From Lycocorax pyrrhopterus obiensis (lineage: Eukaryota; Chordata; Aves; Passeriformes; Paradisaeidae), in NCBI GenBank assembly GCA_014706295.1, contig JACSVZ010000007.1:36349633-36413632 (forward strand): 64,000 nucleotides of DNA, in the 5' to 3' direction. Below, one piece after another: positions 1-13,046 of the stretch (position 1 is its first letter; every line of letters starts with the position of its first letter). The position numbers were made by a program, and so were the translations under genes. The notes under the pieces were generated by a model. It was not told where the DNA came from. It made no database searches and saw only the letters and a program-made list of their open reading frames with translations.

Positions 1-3000
1 AAGTGTGACAAGTGTTCTTGCTCCATTTGCACTAAAGGACATACTTATTTCATGGTACAGGTAGCAGCTTCTGAAACCTGCAAAGATAGCTTGTGTTTTT
101 CACTAGTGGGCAGAGGAAACGTGGTATGAACCCTTATCAATGCAGCTCACATTAGAACTGGAAAGATTCCAGAAATACAAAATGTGGAAACTTCATCTTC
201 TCTAAACTTCTGTGACATACAGACTGTGAAATAAGTTGCTGGAGAGCACAGGGCTTTCCCATGTTTCATCAAAGTCTTGATAATGAAAACATATCAAATG
301 GCTTAAAATGTGCACCTAGCAAATATATGTGATGACTGCAAAAACCAGCTTTTGTTCAGAGCTAAAATAAATTCATATTTTTTGGATAGGCATGATATTT
401 GGTATTTATTTCAGCATCCTTTGGTTTGCCTTTTATACTGTTCCCACAAGAGCAATATATTTGCCACATAATAATAAAACTGATTTCTTAAAAAAAAAAG
501 AAAGAAAAAGAAGAAATGGCATAATTATTTTCATGGTTGCAAAGTGTTTGCCTTTATTGCCTGTGAATGATCAGGGAAATCCTAGGTAAAATCACAGATT
601 GGAATTTAGAAAGGAATACTGAGAAGAAGAAAGCAAAAAATAGGGCCATAATAATGTAAAGGATGTGGCAAATAAAAATAATGGATGAAAAACAAGTGTA
701 GCTTGGTAGATGCATATATGGAGTTTATAAAATTCATATTAAAACATTTCAAATAATTGATTTTCAGGTTATCAGTCAAAATTCAAAACCAAGTATATTT
801 TATTCAATGGCTGATGTCATTAGCACTTGCTTTTACTAAGGAAAAAAAAAAAAAGGTGTTTTTAAAAGAACTACCTGTGTTTATTAAGGTTTCCAGAATG
901 TGTGTTTCAGTGCACTTGCAGTATTACCAAAACGAAACACTTAATTCCCCAGCAGGAAGAGATGCTTTCCCTTCTGCTTTGTAGTTCAGTAGTAGTGATA
1001 AATGTCTGATAAAATTCCTCTAAGTGGGTACTAACTGTAGCTATTGAAAGTGATGGAGACTTGGATTCTTATTTCAGGCCCAGCAAATATCTGCCTACAT
1101 GACTTCCTAAAGAAAAGATTGAGAAGTATTCAGGACACTTCTGTAGTCTGATGACCTGGGTAGCCTGCCCCATGGGGCCTGTTTTGTTTCAGACTTGCTG
1201 CTCTGAATAGAGTGGACTACTTAGTTGTGTTTCCCATTTTAAAGGGAGGACTTTGTTGTGAAGGGGGAAGGTTTGGAGAGAGCATTATGAATACAAGGAA
1301 ACTCTTCTGTCTCTTCTGATGAAGCTGTAACCTTTTTCTAAAGCACACATTGAAGTTGAATCTAGAAGCCAGATTACCTGTTTCTAATAAATGATTCATG
1401 ACCTCAAGAATCCTACAATCTGTTTCTTAACAATTTATATGACAGTAAGGGAAAAAAAAAAAACCTATATCTGTTGATTTTCAGTCTAGGTCTTAATTTC
1501 CTTATCTTATGCACTGGACACAAAATAGTAAATTAGACCACATCAAGGTCTTTTATCACTATTATTCTGATTGAAGCTATCAAGGAGTCCCTTGGAGTTT
1601 TGCCTTGCTACAGTGAAACAGGGTAATGCCACAGTATAAGTGTTGCTCCCACTTCAGCATCATTGCAGCGGGGCACAGCATGAGATTAAAAATATGTTCC
1701 TGCTACAGGATATCCAGCCGAGTTTTGGTGGGTGCTGTGTCAGGCCTGCAGGTGTAATGGGTGCCCTACAGAGAACGAAGTCCAGTGAGTTTCAGGTGTG
1801 CTCCCACGGGGAGAGTTGCTGAAGCCTGAAAGCTCAGACGGCAATCACTGCAGAGAGCCTCCTTTGCCTAATTGCAAGTTGCTGAGAAGTGTTCTTTGGG
1901 TTGTGTTTTTGCATAGGCGGCCATACTAAACCTGGTGTTATTTTTATGAATTTTTTAAAGACACCTGTAAATGAATAATTTCTTCAGTCTGTCAACTCGA
2001 AAATTTTAAAAAAGACTTCTGGTTTGAAGCAGAATAAACTTTTACACTTTGACTTATCATTTTCAGGATATCTTGCCTGGATTTGTTCTTAAAAATGGAT
2101 AATTTAAAAAAATCGTATTCAAATGAACAAATTTTTCAAAAAGCATTTTGATGTTTTGGGGAGGGAATTGACTGTGGCAAGCAAATATTTTTCAATATGT
2201 GCAGCTGTGTACTTGTAACGAGCATTTATGGGAAACATACACTTCAATGACTATTATTTTTCAGAAAATACATTCTTGTAAAAAAAACCCAACACAGTAT
2301 TTCCTGGCATCTTTATGTAAAAAAGTGCCTGATTTTGAGAGTTCATTATGTTCATATGTAGATTTTGTTTATGGTTCTATTTTTATTCTGATGTGTCATA
2401 TTCAGGAAAAATATTGGTTAATTATGTTGTAAGGTAATTTTATGTCAACTGGGCACTTTGTATATTATAATTTATTATATATGATGCATTTGTTGTTCTA
2501 AAGCCAGGAAGATACCAGTATATTACACCTATTTCTTTTTAAAAGAGAGAGTGATTGTAATTTCCTGTAGGCATCATAAATGCTTTATATGCAGCAACAT
2601 TTATAAATACTTCCACTTTCTTAGAACGTTTTCTCTTGTTCTAGAAATTTCAGCAACTTATCAATTGCTTGCAAAAACCATGCTGAAGTTCACTTGCATT
2701 TAAATTTTCTGTTATAGTCCTGTAAAATAGTGAGCTGGCAGCTTATATTTGCACCCTCAATTCAGTTTTAATTTGTTTCTTTGAAGGAGAAATGTCTTGT
2801 CTATGAAAAAAATTGCTTCAAGTAGTCACTTACATGTGAACATAAAAATCAGCAAAGAATCCAAGTCTTCATACTCGAGTGACAATAGAAAAATTGTTTC
2901 ACATTAAAGTAGTCCCTTAAAATGAACATAAAAATCTGTATAGAGGTGTCAATTCAGTTAAACAACCATTTTCTTAAACTCCAGCAAGCATTAGTAGTTT

Positions 3001-6000
3001 TTTCTGTTCAGAAATTATGAGCATACGAGATGAATATAATAGGATTTAAGGTTAGTCATGTTCTAAATAGTCTACGAGAAGAAACAGGTCAGAAATGTAG
3101 TTACTTGCATGATGAGTTGGTCTGTGTGAAGCCTGCTATCAGTGGATAATAATTTTATAAATGTTATGGAAACACAAGGCATGAAATTATTAATTAATAT
3201 CATGTCAAAACAAGCTTGAATAATGGAACGATGACATGGGGAGCAAATGTAAGATTGATGATCTTGTAAAGCATCCCAATGAACAGCCTTAAAAGAGCTC
3301 TATCTCCTACAGGCCAGAAATACTTCCATGCCACACCCCATGCATCCCTAAAACTTCCAAACAAAAGCTCAGTTCTTTGGTTTACAAATGAAGACAGACT
3401 GCTGTGGTGCTTTCCCAAGCCAATGGGCAATCTCTGCCCTGGTGTCTGTCCCCATTCCCTTTGTTTGCATATGCTTGCTGTTTTCCTGATGCCAGCTTCA
3501 GCACTGCAGGAAGATGTGGGAGGATACAGTGTGGCCCTCTTTCACTGAGCAGGGAGAATTAAACCCAAAACAATCAACATAAACCAGCTAACAAAGGCAC
3601 CAGAAAATGCCTAAACCCAGGCTTTTAGGATTTGGGGGAACAATGTCCAGTTGACCACCTCAGGTTTAAAGGCTTTGTGCTCTTTGCCATGGTGCTCCAT
3701 CTCCAAATGACAGGGTGCTGTGCAACTCAGGGCTTCCGACCCTGGAAGCCTGAGGATGTATTCTAAACAAGAAATCCCTGCTTTTCCAGAAGAGTCTTGA
3801 AATATTAATGCTGACGTTTTAAAATGAGAATTTTGGGGCTGTCTCTGAAGAGTTAAGGAGCTAAGAAAGCAAATTTTTCCTCTTTAACAGAAACACTAAT
3901 CACAAACATTTTAATTTCTCTTAAATAACAGCTTTAATGCAAAATGTCTGCCTTCTGAATTGTAATGAAGAAATGTTTTGAATCTCTCAGCAACAGTGAT
4001 CCTAGGTTTGGTTGTTTTCTGTAGTCATATTTCAACTCTAAACCTGGACAAGAAGCAGGCTTGAAACTTCATTTCTAAGCCTCATTCTTTTTTTTCTCCA
4101 TAGTCTGGTTTGCAAGTAAGGGAACATCGAGGCCAGTGAACCAGCTCTGAGACCAGTCTGTCTCACTATTTACTGAGAAGGAAAGAAGAGACTTGACAGG
4201 ACAAACCTGAAGATGGCATGGTATCAGAATACTTTTTCAACCAAATGTTTCTTAGCCTGTTGTTTAAGAAAGTTTTCATAGCAGGGCTGTAAGATAGTAG
4301 AATTTAAACACACCTGAAGTTCAAAAGTCTCAAAAATTTGAGAATTGCTGTTCCATTCCAAGTGGAAGAAATTTGTGTTAAATGATGTTTCTGCTCTTAT
4401 AACACACTTAGTAAGAATGCGACACTGAATATAATGTTCGCCTAAGCTTCACTTTGTTTATGCCATTTTTGCTGGTTTAATGTTTTAATAGAAAAAAAAA
4501 GTTTCTATTACTGCTGCAGCTTCAGTTGCATTTTAAGTGAGAATCCTAATTTTTAAATGAACAATCGATTGCTTGAGTTCCTGTTTTCAAAAATTGCAAA
4601 CAGTATAACATTCCAGTATAACCTCTGCCCCTCCAAACTGGTCTTTCTCAACACATAAAGAACTAGGGGGCTACGTTATTAACAAAGAAATCCCCTCAAG
4701 TCGTGGTTCCTTCTAGAGAAGGCTCTTAGCTGATGCACGTGACAGTGCAACTGTTTGCACAATACTTTGCTGGTGCTGTTGCATCACAGTAGCCTTGATT
4801 TTGTATTACAGGTTCTCTTGCTCTTGGCTCTCTGTGCCAAGAAATTGCACAAGCAAATCTGCCAGTTCTGTCTGTTGCTTCAGTGCTATTTAGAAGATTC
4901 GATTGGATACACCTTTGAGTGCTATTTCTGGGAACAGCAAAATACTTGATGCCAGTAGCTGGTGCTCCGGAGTACACAGCTGGCATCCCAGGCTTTGGTA
5001 AAGCTGGTTTAACTTCTGCCATGCCCAGAAAATGGTGCTCTTTGCATAGCACTCTCAGAAACGGCCAGAGATTCGATGCATTTACTTGGAAATTAATTTC
5101 TATGCAGATCTCTGCTTTTGCAGGGGTTTGCTAATGCTTCTATTTTAATTGGTTTGCAAGTCCATTTTGTTCACTGCGTTCCATGCCTGAAATGGAACCC
5201 CACCTTTGTAGGTGTGGCAATAACACTAAAACCAAGGTGACTGAATCTGGTTAGGTACTTCATATTTATTGAAATGGAATTTCCCCTTGTAAAAGTAGTA
5301 CTTAGATGTCTTAAGTGCAGATGGTTTATTTTCTTACCTTGCCTTGAGGATTCATCATTAGTGGGCAAGGGCACCTAATTTACATTTTACTACACTTTGG
5401 AAATGTATTTCTGCAAAGACAGGAAAAATATAACATGAGAAAAGCTATACAAGATTATTCCTAAGGATCTGTTAAGGGGCTAAAAATGAGGACTAGGGCT
5501 CAGTGAACTAACTGGGAAATAAGAGGTATTAATATTGGATAGATACTCTTCTCCACAGTAAATTTAAAGAATTGTGCATTAAGCATTAAAAAAAAAGAGA
5601 ATATTTCCCTGAAAATAGCATTTTAAAAAATGAAAACTGATTTAACTGGAGTGTTTTAAATGTTAGGTAGTTTTAACTAAGTCTTTCTACATGTTCCTCC
5701 TGATAGGCTCAATACACAAACCCAATAATTCCCATTCCAGTCAGACTGTAGTATGAGGAGTGTATGGAGAGATTGTAGCCATGTAATTCCCACCAACTTC
5801 AAGGATGGTATTTGCTATGTAGCATTATTAAGGGACCAAGCATTTAACTAGACATATTGGCTGATGTGATCTATGCCATGAACGAGGTGAAAGTTAAACT
5901 GAACCATGTTCATTTACCAGCCATAATTTTAGGCTCTAACTGTATGCTTACATATGTTTGATTGTCAGGTTGCAGCATACTAAAGGCCCTAACCCGTCCA

Positions 6001-9000
6001 TGTGAAGAGCTGGGGATAACTGTTATCCTAGAACAGGTACTGTTCCCACAGTCTACTGAGGTTTTTAAGAATGGATATCCTAAAAGAATTTGTGTTTTTC
6101 AGAGGCATCGATTACTTTCCTGGTTATGCAAAACCAGAATTCTAAAAGCAAGCCAAGAGTTTCACGTTCTCAAATTTCTACTGGGGGAGTGGGGGACCGT
6201 CTACTTTCTAAATTCTTTATTGCTCTCCATAATTTGTGTTCAGCTTTTAGAATCATTTGAGAGCATCTCATAATTTTTTTTGTCAATAGTTTTTCATGAT
6301 AATTTAGAAAACGTATGTAGATAAGAAATCACAAAGGATCCTGTTGCTCTTTGGTGGAAAAAAGAGTGCAAAAGTAAGTAAGTATTTGTAGGTAGTCTTA
6401 TTTTTAGGGTTGTGAAGAAAAACGAAAAAAAGGAGTTTGGCTTTAGTATTTTCCAAAATACTTTAACTCCAATTTTTACTAGTCTGCCACAATAAAATGT
6501 AAACAATGCAGACAAGTGCTAATGATATCACTCAAGGAAGTTTTCTTATGTTCTTAGTCCATTTGGTGAAGTGAAGACACGGCAGGGTAGATGATTAAGT
6601 ATTCAGGTTTGCTAACATAGCAGATATTCTGGATTTTATATTAAGTTTGTGAAAATGACTCATATTTTTGACTGCAGTGAAGTTAGCTCAGTGGCACAGA
6701 TCCAGTCCTCTCTCCCTATATATATCTTACATTGCTTACTAGTTATATTAAAATTCTAGTGAGTGTTTTGAGAAATGGTAGTGGTGTTCTCAGTCTAGAT
6801 GCATATTACTGTGTTGTAGGTATTCATTTAGAACAATAACACAAAACTAAGAATGCTTCATGCTGCAACATGTGAGTAGATGTATACAATTTTTTAAAAT
6901 TTAGAATCAAGATTTAAAACTCTATGTTTCTTTATTTTTAACACCCGGTTTGAAGTAGTTCCCTTTTTCTAATTTTTGTCAATGATAATTTTCATTAAGA
7001 GGCAGGAAGGTTAGAGGTTTTTTTTGTTTGAAGTGATAACAATTTACATCTTTCTGCCACAGTAGTGAGAGAAAGAAGGATCTGTCCTTCAGTCTGTTCA
7101 TGGTATAGTTACAAAAAAAAGAAAAGTATAAACACTGAATTCCTGAGCTTGCTGTGAGATGGAAGGTCATTAACAGGGCACTTGAGCAGATTGGTATTAC
7201 AGTCAATTGAGACGCTGAAACATCCTAAATGGCCTAATGCAGCAACTAAGTGCTTCTTAAATTCCAGAACTTTTACTTGAGCAGAGCGCTCACGTCTAAA
7301 GTGAATTTCCATTTCCTTTAGTAAATGCTGTTTTTATATAGTCATAGTTGAAGAGGCAACATAGTGTAAATACAGCAGTTTGATTCTATCTCCACGGCAG
7401 CACTAAACTAATTTGTCAAGTTATAAACATGAAATCTGAGTCTCCGCTAAAAATATATTTTCTATATTGAATTAATAGAAATGACAGGAGTTTGTGTGTT
7501 AATATATATATGCACTGTACATATAGTCCTGTCAGACTAATCAGCATGAGAATAGGAATGGTTTCATTGTTCGGGAAGTTTTACCATTATCTAATCAATT
7601 CAGCACTATAGAAAAGTCAAGTTAAATTTCACTTAACTTTATGTAAATGTGTCAGGAAAGAGGAAAAATACATGGTATTTTATTTTTTTATAGCTGCTCT
7701 AGGAATAAATTTTCTTTAGATCTAGCCATACTTTGTTTAAGTAAACATTAAGATATTTGTAGTTCTGCCTGTGTCATTCAAAAGTTGTGAGAACCTTATC
7801 TGAGGGACAATACAGAAAGTATCTCCCCATGTGTAAATTCCTATATGAAAGATGATATCTTCATGATTCTTCATAATAAATAAGAGGACCTCATGTCCTT
7901 TTAATTGTGAAGACTACAGGTGGAAGAAAAGGGCATCTAATCTAGGAAAAAAATCAAGCCTTTTTAGCTGTTTTTTGTGGACAGATCAGACCAAATGCAG
8001 CAGCTGCTGAGTGATAACAATAGCAAAGTCTTAAGGTTTCAGAATGCTAGCACTCTATTTGGCAATACTGGATGTACTTGCGTGCTTGCATAGGAATCAT
8101 ATTTCCATCAATTAAAAATATGTTCTTTTAAAAGTTTAAACAATCTGTGAACCAATATGAAAAAATATCCTAAGGTAGGCCTGGGTGTCTAGCAAATTAC
8201 ATTTACTGAGTCTTTCTGTAGCTATTTTTCTATTGCTAGCTCATTCCTTTAGCCAAGGTTACCATTTTTGTAACAGAAGACAAAAGAGAATACATGGCTA
8301 TGCCCCAGCTGCCCCAATTTACTTAATTTAAAGACCTTTTGAGACTGGGCTCACACTAGGATGCCAGGCTGTGATTCGAAGTTGCTGAGAGCAGCATCCC
8401 TTTTGCTGACTGTGATTAATGGCCATGTCAGAGGAGGGATAGCTATCAAACATCTAGGAAGGAGCAGAAAAGCAGGTGTATCTTAGTGTCAGTTCTTTGC
8501 CTACTCGTGCGAGTCAGAGAGCTCATTCAATGTTCATGAATTACCACTCACATGTCTAAGAGATTCCCATGTTGTATTTTGTACAACAATGCAGATTTTA
8601 CACAATCAGTGCAACTATGATCTCTTCCTTTCTTCCAAGTAATCTTTGACAAGTTTTTCCTAATTTCAACAAGCAGGTTCTAAAGTAGGTGGTCTTCCCT
8701 TTTGGGTGCCTACCCTCCCAAGTCTGTTGCTGTTGTAGACTTCACAAGGATGGCCTAAAGAAGTTGAAAGATGAAAGGCTCTCATGCTTTAAGGACCAAA
8801 GCACAAATCCAGTGATGCACTCAGGTGTGTTAAGGCCACTCACAGGCATACCCAGAGGTAGTGTTGTCAGTCAGACCCTGCTCAAATGTATTGCTCTTAT
8901 CTGAGGCCAGATGTTGCACTAATTCTACGTAAAGGAAAAGACTAGGGCAAAGTCAGCTGTTGTTAACAGCTTTCCCTTTTTGCCTTTCTTTCCAATAGTG

Positions 9001-11685
9001 CTTCTTCACTTGGGAAAGACAGAGAAAAGGAGCAGGGAGGAATATCTGTCTATACAGTAAATCAATGGAAACAAAATAAAGAAGAATATATTGAAACAGT
9101 GAGATTTTAAGAAAGGGTTTCAAAGGAAGAATAAACAGAAATCTAAGTATACACAAAACTCTGTCTTACAGATTTTTGAATACTTGAATCCTCTTCATAT
9201 TCTGAAACAGAAAAACAAGTTCAATTACATTGCTGCACATTTTAAACATGAAATCAATTCATTTAATAAAAGGGTCCTACTTTGATTTCTAAATTGTACT
9301 GTTCCTGGATAGGTAATTTTGACTACTTATCTGAATTATCTGAATTATCTGAATGTGAGCACATTTTCCAGCTGGTAAGACCAAAAGCAAATTTCAGTTA
9401 ACTTTCTCTTTTCATTAATAGCTTGGTATTCTGAGGTATTGACTTTTAAATATTCTTTTCTAGCTTTCAGTCCTGCACTCTTACCAATATGTTTGTGTAC
9501 TACAAATTATGATCTCAGTTTCTCAGTCTAACATACTAGCCATCATTTTACCTTTCCAAAGCAAAGTTTCTCTTTTCTGGGAAGCCAGAGAAAGCATATG
9601 TTTGTATGCACAGCGAGACTGATGTGCACTGGATTTATGGCACAAAAATGGATCAGTCATGTCTCCAGTGACTCGACATCAGGGGTATATCAGATATACC
9701 ATGTCTTCAAAACAGAATAAAGTGTTCCCTTGCTGCTTTTTCAACACCTTAAAATTTGACCAGAGATGCTTGTACACATGGCAGGAAGTGTAACGCTGGA
9801 ATTACTAAAGCAAAATACAAAAAAGCAAGTGTGGGGTAAATCACATCTGAAAACCGTATGTTCAGACTCAGGGCTTGTTTGGTTGTTTAGTTGTGTTCTG
9901 TTTTGCTGGGTTTTCTTGGGGTTTTTCTACGGGCTTTTTTGTCTTTTAGCCTCTTGTATGGGATTGATTTAATAGATACAAATAAAATCCTGCCTAAAGT
10001 GTTTGTGATTATGCCTATGTAAGATTGGTGGCCACTCCTAAAAAAAGACATGATTTTTAAAATTTATGTATTTTTGGCTTTTCGCTAAAAGCTGAGGGAG
10101 ACAAGACAGATATCCAGAGTAGGCAATGTTCTATGGCACAACAGGAAATACTCTTTATTATATTTATTTTGTCTCTGACAGTGGGAAGAAGTCTGTGAAG
10201 GAAGAGGAGTTTTTTGTAAGATACCTCTCAAATCAGCAGCCAGGTCTGAGCATGGTACTGTATTTTGCTGTTTACCAGCATTTTGCAGAGTGTACACCTT
10301 GAGTCCAAACTTATATTAAAGTTAGTCTCAAATCACATAGGTTTGCTGGCATAGTATGGCACAGAATTAATTTCTCAGAGGATCTCATTTCAGCTATCAT
10401 GTAACATTCTCCTTATCTATTGATCTTTTTAACTTTCAGGTCTGTGTTTCTTCCTCTGCTGTGGTTTTGTTGCCACCTATGATAGCTGTAATAACACGGT
10501 TTACTGCTAATGTTTTGTTATCTTCAGTAACAGATGATATGCCTTAAAGAAACATCATGTTCTTGCAGCAGTTTCTCTTATGTCTTCTACTTTGTCTTTT
10601 ACTTTATGTCATCTCTTACATGCTTTACCATATGAATTTTTTAAACCAGTAGATACACTACATGACTTTACTTGAAATTTGGCTTGGATAAGTACTTCAA
10701 GTGTTTAAAAAATGCTCAGTAAATAGACAAAAATATAAATACTTAATAAAATCTTGAATATGACTGCATGTCAGTAGAAGTGTTCCCATTATCCTTAAAA
10801 CATGGTTTCTGAACCACTAATAAGCTGTCATATGACAAGAAAATAGACAGAAAAAAAGCTGGTGGAAAAACTGGTGAATAAACATTCAAGATGAATTATA
10901 GGAAAACATTTTAAAAGATTATTAAATGTCTTAACTATGGCCTCTTACAGTTATTCTTAAAAGACAAGTAATTTTTGGATTTATAGTTCTGCACAGGAGG
11001 AGGGGGTGGTGAAGGCAGACTTTAGTTCACCCAACAACCGCGTTTTCAAACCCCAATAAGAAAATAAAAGAAAAAACTTCTCAGATTACATTAATTCCTA
11101 TCCCTTGGATATCCTTTTATTAAACATGGTCAAAAAGTACAAAATACAAAGACCAGTCTGCTTTTTGGCCAGGTATGAGCAATTGAAAATGTTTACTTCC
11201 AAAGTCCATGTGTTACGCTTATTACAGATTTTAAAAAATATAAGGGAAAAATTTCCCAGTATTTTTTAAAAGCAATGCATTTTCTTCAAATCTAACTAGT
11301 TAATTTTTAGTAACTTGCTTGTTACTGTCTGTATGCAGCACAGATGACTCAAAAGGGTGCTTAATTTATATCTGACGAACTTTTTACTACAGTGTCTTTC
11401 TATAAGGGGAGATGAGAAACAGCTGTGGAAGGGTAGGAGGGCCTTTTCTGATTGAACCTAGAGACAGTATTATCAAGAATCAAGTGATTGTAAAATGTTC
11501 TAGGGAGACTCTGGTTTATTCTTTGAAGAAAACTTTGCTTTTGTTTTGCAGAGGGAAAGAGAGAAAAAATTTGAGGAGTCTCCTGTTACGACATCATTAC
11601 TACAAAGTAAATGGACTTTTTTCTGCTGGATGGTAAACTTACGTTGAGAGCAGTCATAGCCAGCAAGAAAAGTCTTGAAATCAAC
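1..11685. other. Unique AT-rich non-coding stretch, no gene recognised
   Basis: I see no transposon, RNA gene or coding exon here that I can support. Open frames are all shorter than about 110 codons, as expected by chance at this base composition. Slightly GC-richer patches lie near 1640-1880, 3255-3760 and 4700-5130. The last has a pyrimidine tract and AG (about 4800-4824) ahead of an open stretch, but frames break within 100 bp and no protein family is recognisable. A 9-bp unit is repeated three times at 9328-9354. Most likely intergenic or intronic. Confidence 0.6.
9328..9354. repeat. Short tandem repeat, 9-bp unit x3
   Basis: The unit ATCTGAATT is repeated three times without a mismatch. 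It is a minor microsatellite-like expansion with no associated element. Confidence 0.8.
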
Positions 11686-11724
11686 TCTCATCTCATCTCA
11701 TCTCATCTCATCTCATCTCATCTC
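11686..11724. repeat. (TCTCA)n pentanucleotide microsatellite
   Basis: Seven perfect TCTCA units are followed by a partial unit, then a pyrimidine-rich run. The array lies about 170 bp upstream of a CR1 3'-end fragment. It is perfect, so it is probably young and length-polymorphic. Confidence 0.95.
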
Positions 11725-11894
11725 TTTCTCTACACAGTGAAATTAGTACACTGTGAACAGTTTTCATCATGGTGTAGGTAATGTGTATTAGGTTGAAGTG
11801 GCAAAAAATTTGCACGTTCATTTTTCTTCTCTAACTGACTTTCTAATCCTTAAAGCAAAGCAGAACAAATGTATGGCTGCCAGCTCACTGAACT

Positions 11895-12050
11895 AGGTTA
11901 ACCAAGCCTGTTCGAGAAGTGTTTGGACAACTCTCTGAGACACAGGGTGTGACTCTTGCGGCAGTTCTGTGCAGGGCCAGGAGCTGGACTTCGATGACCC
12001 TTATGGGTCCCTTCCAACTCAGGATATTCTATGATTTTAGTCTATGATTC
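11895..12050 (+). mobile_element. CR1 retrotransposon, 3'-terminal fragment
   Basis: This is the 3' untranslated end of a CR1 LINE in plus orientation. The hallmark order is present: an AAGTGTTTGGACAA block, GGCCAGGAGCTGGACT, CGATGACCCTTATGGGTCCC, CTTCCAACTCA, then ATTCTATGATT repeats ending near 12050. CR1 copies are usually 5'-truncated at reverse transcription, and only about 155 bp remain here. No protein-coding part is left. The fragment is moderately diverged from the family pattern, for example a TTCGATG insertion where CTCGATG is usual, so it is not recent. Confidence 0.9.
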
Positions 12051-12730
12051 AATGAGTAGTATCTCCTCTTATACAGCCCACAGTGCAGATGCAGTGATTA
12101 CACTTCCAGTTTTACATCACATCAAAACAGGACTATAACGTTACTTCCTGCATGATATTAGATAATGCAACCACTTTAAAAAATACTTTAGTGGTTTCAT
12201 GGCACCAAAAGACTTGCGAAAACACCAGTAAGAAAAAACATATGAGTAATTGTTCAAAATTAGGCACCAATCAGATCACAATTTGGTTTTATTGGTATAG
12301 GAATGAGTATATTCAAAATTAACTATTCCTAATTAATTTTTGTATTATAAAATTTTACACTGATCTGAATGAAATACTACTAATATTCCTGTTTAATAAA
12401 ATCTAGGATGAAAAATCTTTCATGAGGGATTGTATAGTAGATCTCAGTCATTCGTTGTCTGATACGATTACCAAAATTCAAGGTAAGTTTCAGAATTTGA
12501 AAAAACAGAAAAATAACACTAGTAGATTTTTTTTCAGGGATGGGGAATTCACTGCCATTAAGTTTATCTCTTTAGATCATTCAAAAAACTAAAAGAACTG
12601 AGAAAGAATTTTATTTCCTTGTGGATTTATTCACAAAAATTTATGGGACACACAATTTGTATGAAAATTATGTGACTTTGAGACAGGAATGAACAATTTA
12701 AAACACATCAGTTGGAATAAATAGCTTTTA

Positions 12731-13046
12731 CAGAATCTCAGAATGGTGTAGGTTAGGAGGACCACCGGAAGTCATCTAGTCCAATGCAGTTCAAGCAGGG
12801 CCACCTAGAGCTGGTTGCCTGGGACCATGTCCCTGTGGCCTTTGAATATCTCTAAGGAGGAAGAATCCACAACTTCCTTGAGCAATCTCAGTTGTCCTCA
12901 GAGTTAAAGTGTTCCCTGATCAGAGTGACTCTCCCTCAGTTTGTGCTCATTGCCTCTTGTTCTGTAACATGGCACCACTGAAAAGAGCCTGGCTCTGTCT
13001 TCTTTGCACTTTTCAGCCAGATATTTATATACATTGATAAGATCGC
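12731..13046 (-). mobile_element. CR1 retrotransposon, 3' fragment (minus)
   Basis: On the plus strand this begins CAGAATCTCAGAATGG, the reverse complement of a CR1 3' terminus. It continues with CATCTAGTCCAATGCAG, a GGGACCATGTCC block, GAATATCTC, and the stretch around CACCACTGAAAAGAG typical of one CR1 subfamily 3' UTR. It ends at ACATTGATAAG, where the element was 5'-truncated. It belongs to the same subfamily as the copy at 40541-40855 and is cut at almost the same consensus position. It is non-coding, a dead fragment of about 315 bp. Confidence 0.92.

Noticed and set aside
4726..5134. GC-richer block with overlapping open frames on both strands
   Set aside because: I tested it as a processed pseudogene, but frames change repeatedly and no source protein could be recognised.
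11686..11724. Regularly repeated units considered as a CRISPR-like array
   Set aside because: Five-base tandem units without spacers in avian DNA; it is a microsatellite.
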